From Marinococcus sp. PL1-022 (GTDB lineage: Bacteria; Bacillota; Bacilli; Bacillales; Marinococcaceae): a stretch of 64,000 nt of DNA. Positions 63,099 through 64,000 of this stretch are shown here, one piece after another. The position numbers and the translations under genes were made by a program. The number at the start of each line of letters is the position of its first letter. The first letter of the stretch is position 1. The notes under the pieces were generated by a model. That model searched no databases. It saw nothing but the letters and a program-made list of their open reading frames with translations, and was not told where the DNA came from. The stretch lies in contig NZ_JAWXCX010000001.1 of the NCBI RefSeq assembly GCF_033845285.1, positions 1,007,495-1,071,494 on the forward strand, written 5' to 3'.

Positions 63099-64000
63099 AT
63101 TTTGCAGCAGTCTGGCCCTTGGCCCGGTTTTTCATTTCGAGAACGAGGCTTTCCTCCGGCGTGACAAACAGGGTGGACTGCTGATCATAGGTCACAAACC
63201 CGGGCTTGGCGCCGTTTGGTTTTCGTACGTGACGGATCAGAGTGTAGTCGACCGGCACAGAGGACGAGGAGCGCGCTTTGGAGAAATAGGCGGCAAGGAC
63301 AGCCGCCTCCTTTAGCGTTTCCTCATCCACGTCTGTGGAGCGGATCACTACGTGGGAGCCGGGGATATCTTTAGTGTGCAGCCAGGTGTCCCCAACATTT
63401 GCCACCCGGTTGGTGACGTATTCGTTCTGCCGGTTGTTTTTACCTACGAGCAGAAGGATGCCGGCGGAGGAAACGTACTGTTCCACCTGCGGTTTCGTAT
63501 TTTTCTTCTGCTTTTTCTTTTGCACACGTTTTTTCAGGTAACCGCCGTCCGACAATTCTTCACGAATGTCGTCAATGTCAGATGGAGCCGCCGTTTCGAC
63601 CTGCTGAATCAGCCGGTCGAGGTAATCGATTTCGCGCCGGGTCAGCTTAATCTGTTTTTTGGCCTCGGAGAGCGAGGTTTTGGCTTTATTATACCGTTTA
63701 AAATAACGCTGGGCATTATCTGATGGTGACAGTTCAGGCTCAAGCTCAATGGTAAGCGTGCCGCCTTCGGGATCGTAATAATCCGTTACTTCTATTTCGT
63801 TTTCACCACCGCGGAGCTGGTGCATGTGCGCGGTTAACAGCTCTCCGTATTTCTGGTAGACGAGGCGGTTTTCAGCCTGCGTAATCGTCTGGCGCAGTTT
63901 TTTCAGCTTGCGCTCATTTTTTTCACGTTCGTTCTGGAGAAACCGTTCGAGGTCATGAGCCTGCTGGTGGACGCGGTCACGTTCGGCTTTGCCGTTATGA
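63097..64000 (-). CDS. rqcH: Ribosome quality control protein RqcH (YloA, NEMF family), 5' end outside window
   Basis: C-terminal 300 residues of a protein that is about 570 long in Bacillus. RqcH binds stalled 50S-peptidyl-tRNA and adds C-terminal alanine tails that mark the chain for degradation. Visible: the coiled-coil region (about bases 63560-63990, reading frame open to the window edge) and the C-terminal NFACT-R domain with GILLLVGKNNRQNEYVTNRVA, DTWLHTKDIPGSHVVIRS, AVLAAYFSKARSSSSVPVDYT and HVRKPNGAKPGFVTY. Older annotations call it a fibronectin-binding protein. Its functional relative ylmH is at 45098. An internal ATG at 63825 is not the start. Confidence 0.95.
   Translation of the reverse strand, partial: HNGKAERDRVHQQAHDLERFLQNEREKNERKLKKLRQTITQAENRLVYQKYGELLTAHMHQLRGGENEIEVTDYYDPEGGTLTIELEPELSPSDNAQRYFKRYNKAKTSLSEAKKQIKLTRREIDYLDRLIQQVETAAPSDIDDIREELSDGGYLKKRVQKKKQKKNTKPQVEQYVSSAGILLLVGKNNRQNEYVTNRVANVGDTWLHTKDIPGSHVVIRSTDVDEETLKEAAVLAAYFSKARSSSSVPVDYTLIRHVRKPNGAKPGFVTYDQQSTLFVTPEESLVLEMKNRAKGQTAAK

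Noticed and set aside
63097-63825. Stand-alone 242-residue gene
   Set aside because: The frame is open beyond the ATG to the window edge and the upstream codons continue the RqcH coiled coil; it is the 3' part of rqcH.

Overview
The window is a chromosomal segment of a Bacillaceae-type Firmicute. The evidence is gene order: it follows the Bacillus subtilis stretch pyc - ctaA - ylbF...ylbP - bshC - mraZ/dcw cluster - ylmD-H - divIVA - ileS - lspA - rluD - pyr operon - rqcH (yloA). Strong AGGAGG ribosome sites, TTG/GTG starts, T-box leaders, PyrR leaders, TnrA and a bacillithiol gene agree. A NaChBac-type sodium channel and Glu-rich extracellular tails on two division proteins suggest a salt- and/or alkali-adapted bacillus; this is inference. 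MurE carries the DNPR motif of meso-diaminopimelate ligases. No rRNA, tRNA, IS element, prophage or CRISPR array was seen.

Layout. 1-7.4 kb: 3' part of pyruvate carboxylase, a photolyase/acetyltransferase pair, then divergent ctaA and a DUF420 (CtaM-like) gene for heme A and cytochrome oxidase assembly, without ctaB-G. 7.4-9.7 kb: AI-2E-family permease, thioesterase, ylbF (ricF). 9.7-20.8 kb: a block lying between ylbF and ylbG, which are neighbours in B. subtilis. It holds an SRPBCC protein, the c-di-AMP sensor cbpB, tnrA, aspartokinase, a voltage-gated sodium channel, two FAD oxidoreductases, an SDR and a proB-proA-proC operon behind a T-box. 20.8-29.6 kb: ylbG, an MFS exporter, rsmD, coaD, the ylbL protease, tmcAL, ylbN, rpmF, ylbP, DUF3397 and bshC. 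29.7-42.7 kb: dcw cluster mraZ-rsmH-ftsL-pbpB-murE-mraY-murD-murB-divIB-ftsA-ftsZ. 42.8-51.1 kb: pgeF, ylmE, sepF, ylmG, ylmH, divIVA, T-box-ileS, lspA, rluD. 51.1-63.0 kb: the complete pyr operon pyrR-pyrP-pyrB-pyrC-carA-carB-pyrK-pyrD-pyrF-pyrE with three PyrR-type leaders. The right edge cuts rqcH.

The most informative pattern is absence. At each place where B. subtilis carries sporulation genes in this stretch (ylbJ, ylbO, spoVD, spoVE, spoIIGA-sigE-sigG) the flanking genes are joined directly. murG is also missing from its usual place. This points to a lineage that has lost endospore formation, but it needs the rest of the genome.

Regulation visible in the sequence: T-boxes for ileS and proBAC; a TnrA box placed about 50 bp upstream of the tnrA start point; 10-bp-spaced MraZ repeats; PyrR sites before pyrR, pyrP and pyrB (the second apparently masking the pyrP ribosome site rather than forming a clear terminator); a 7-1-7 palindrome inside the ctaA promoter spacer; and a terminator hairpin that contains the next gene's ribosome site. 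I found no wholly new multi-gene system; the candidates for novelty are these regulatory structures and the rearranged gene order.
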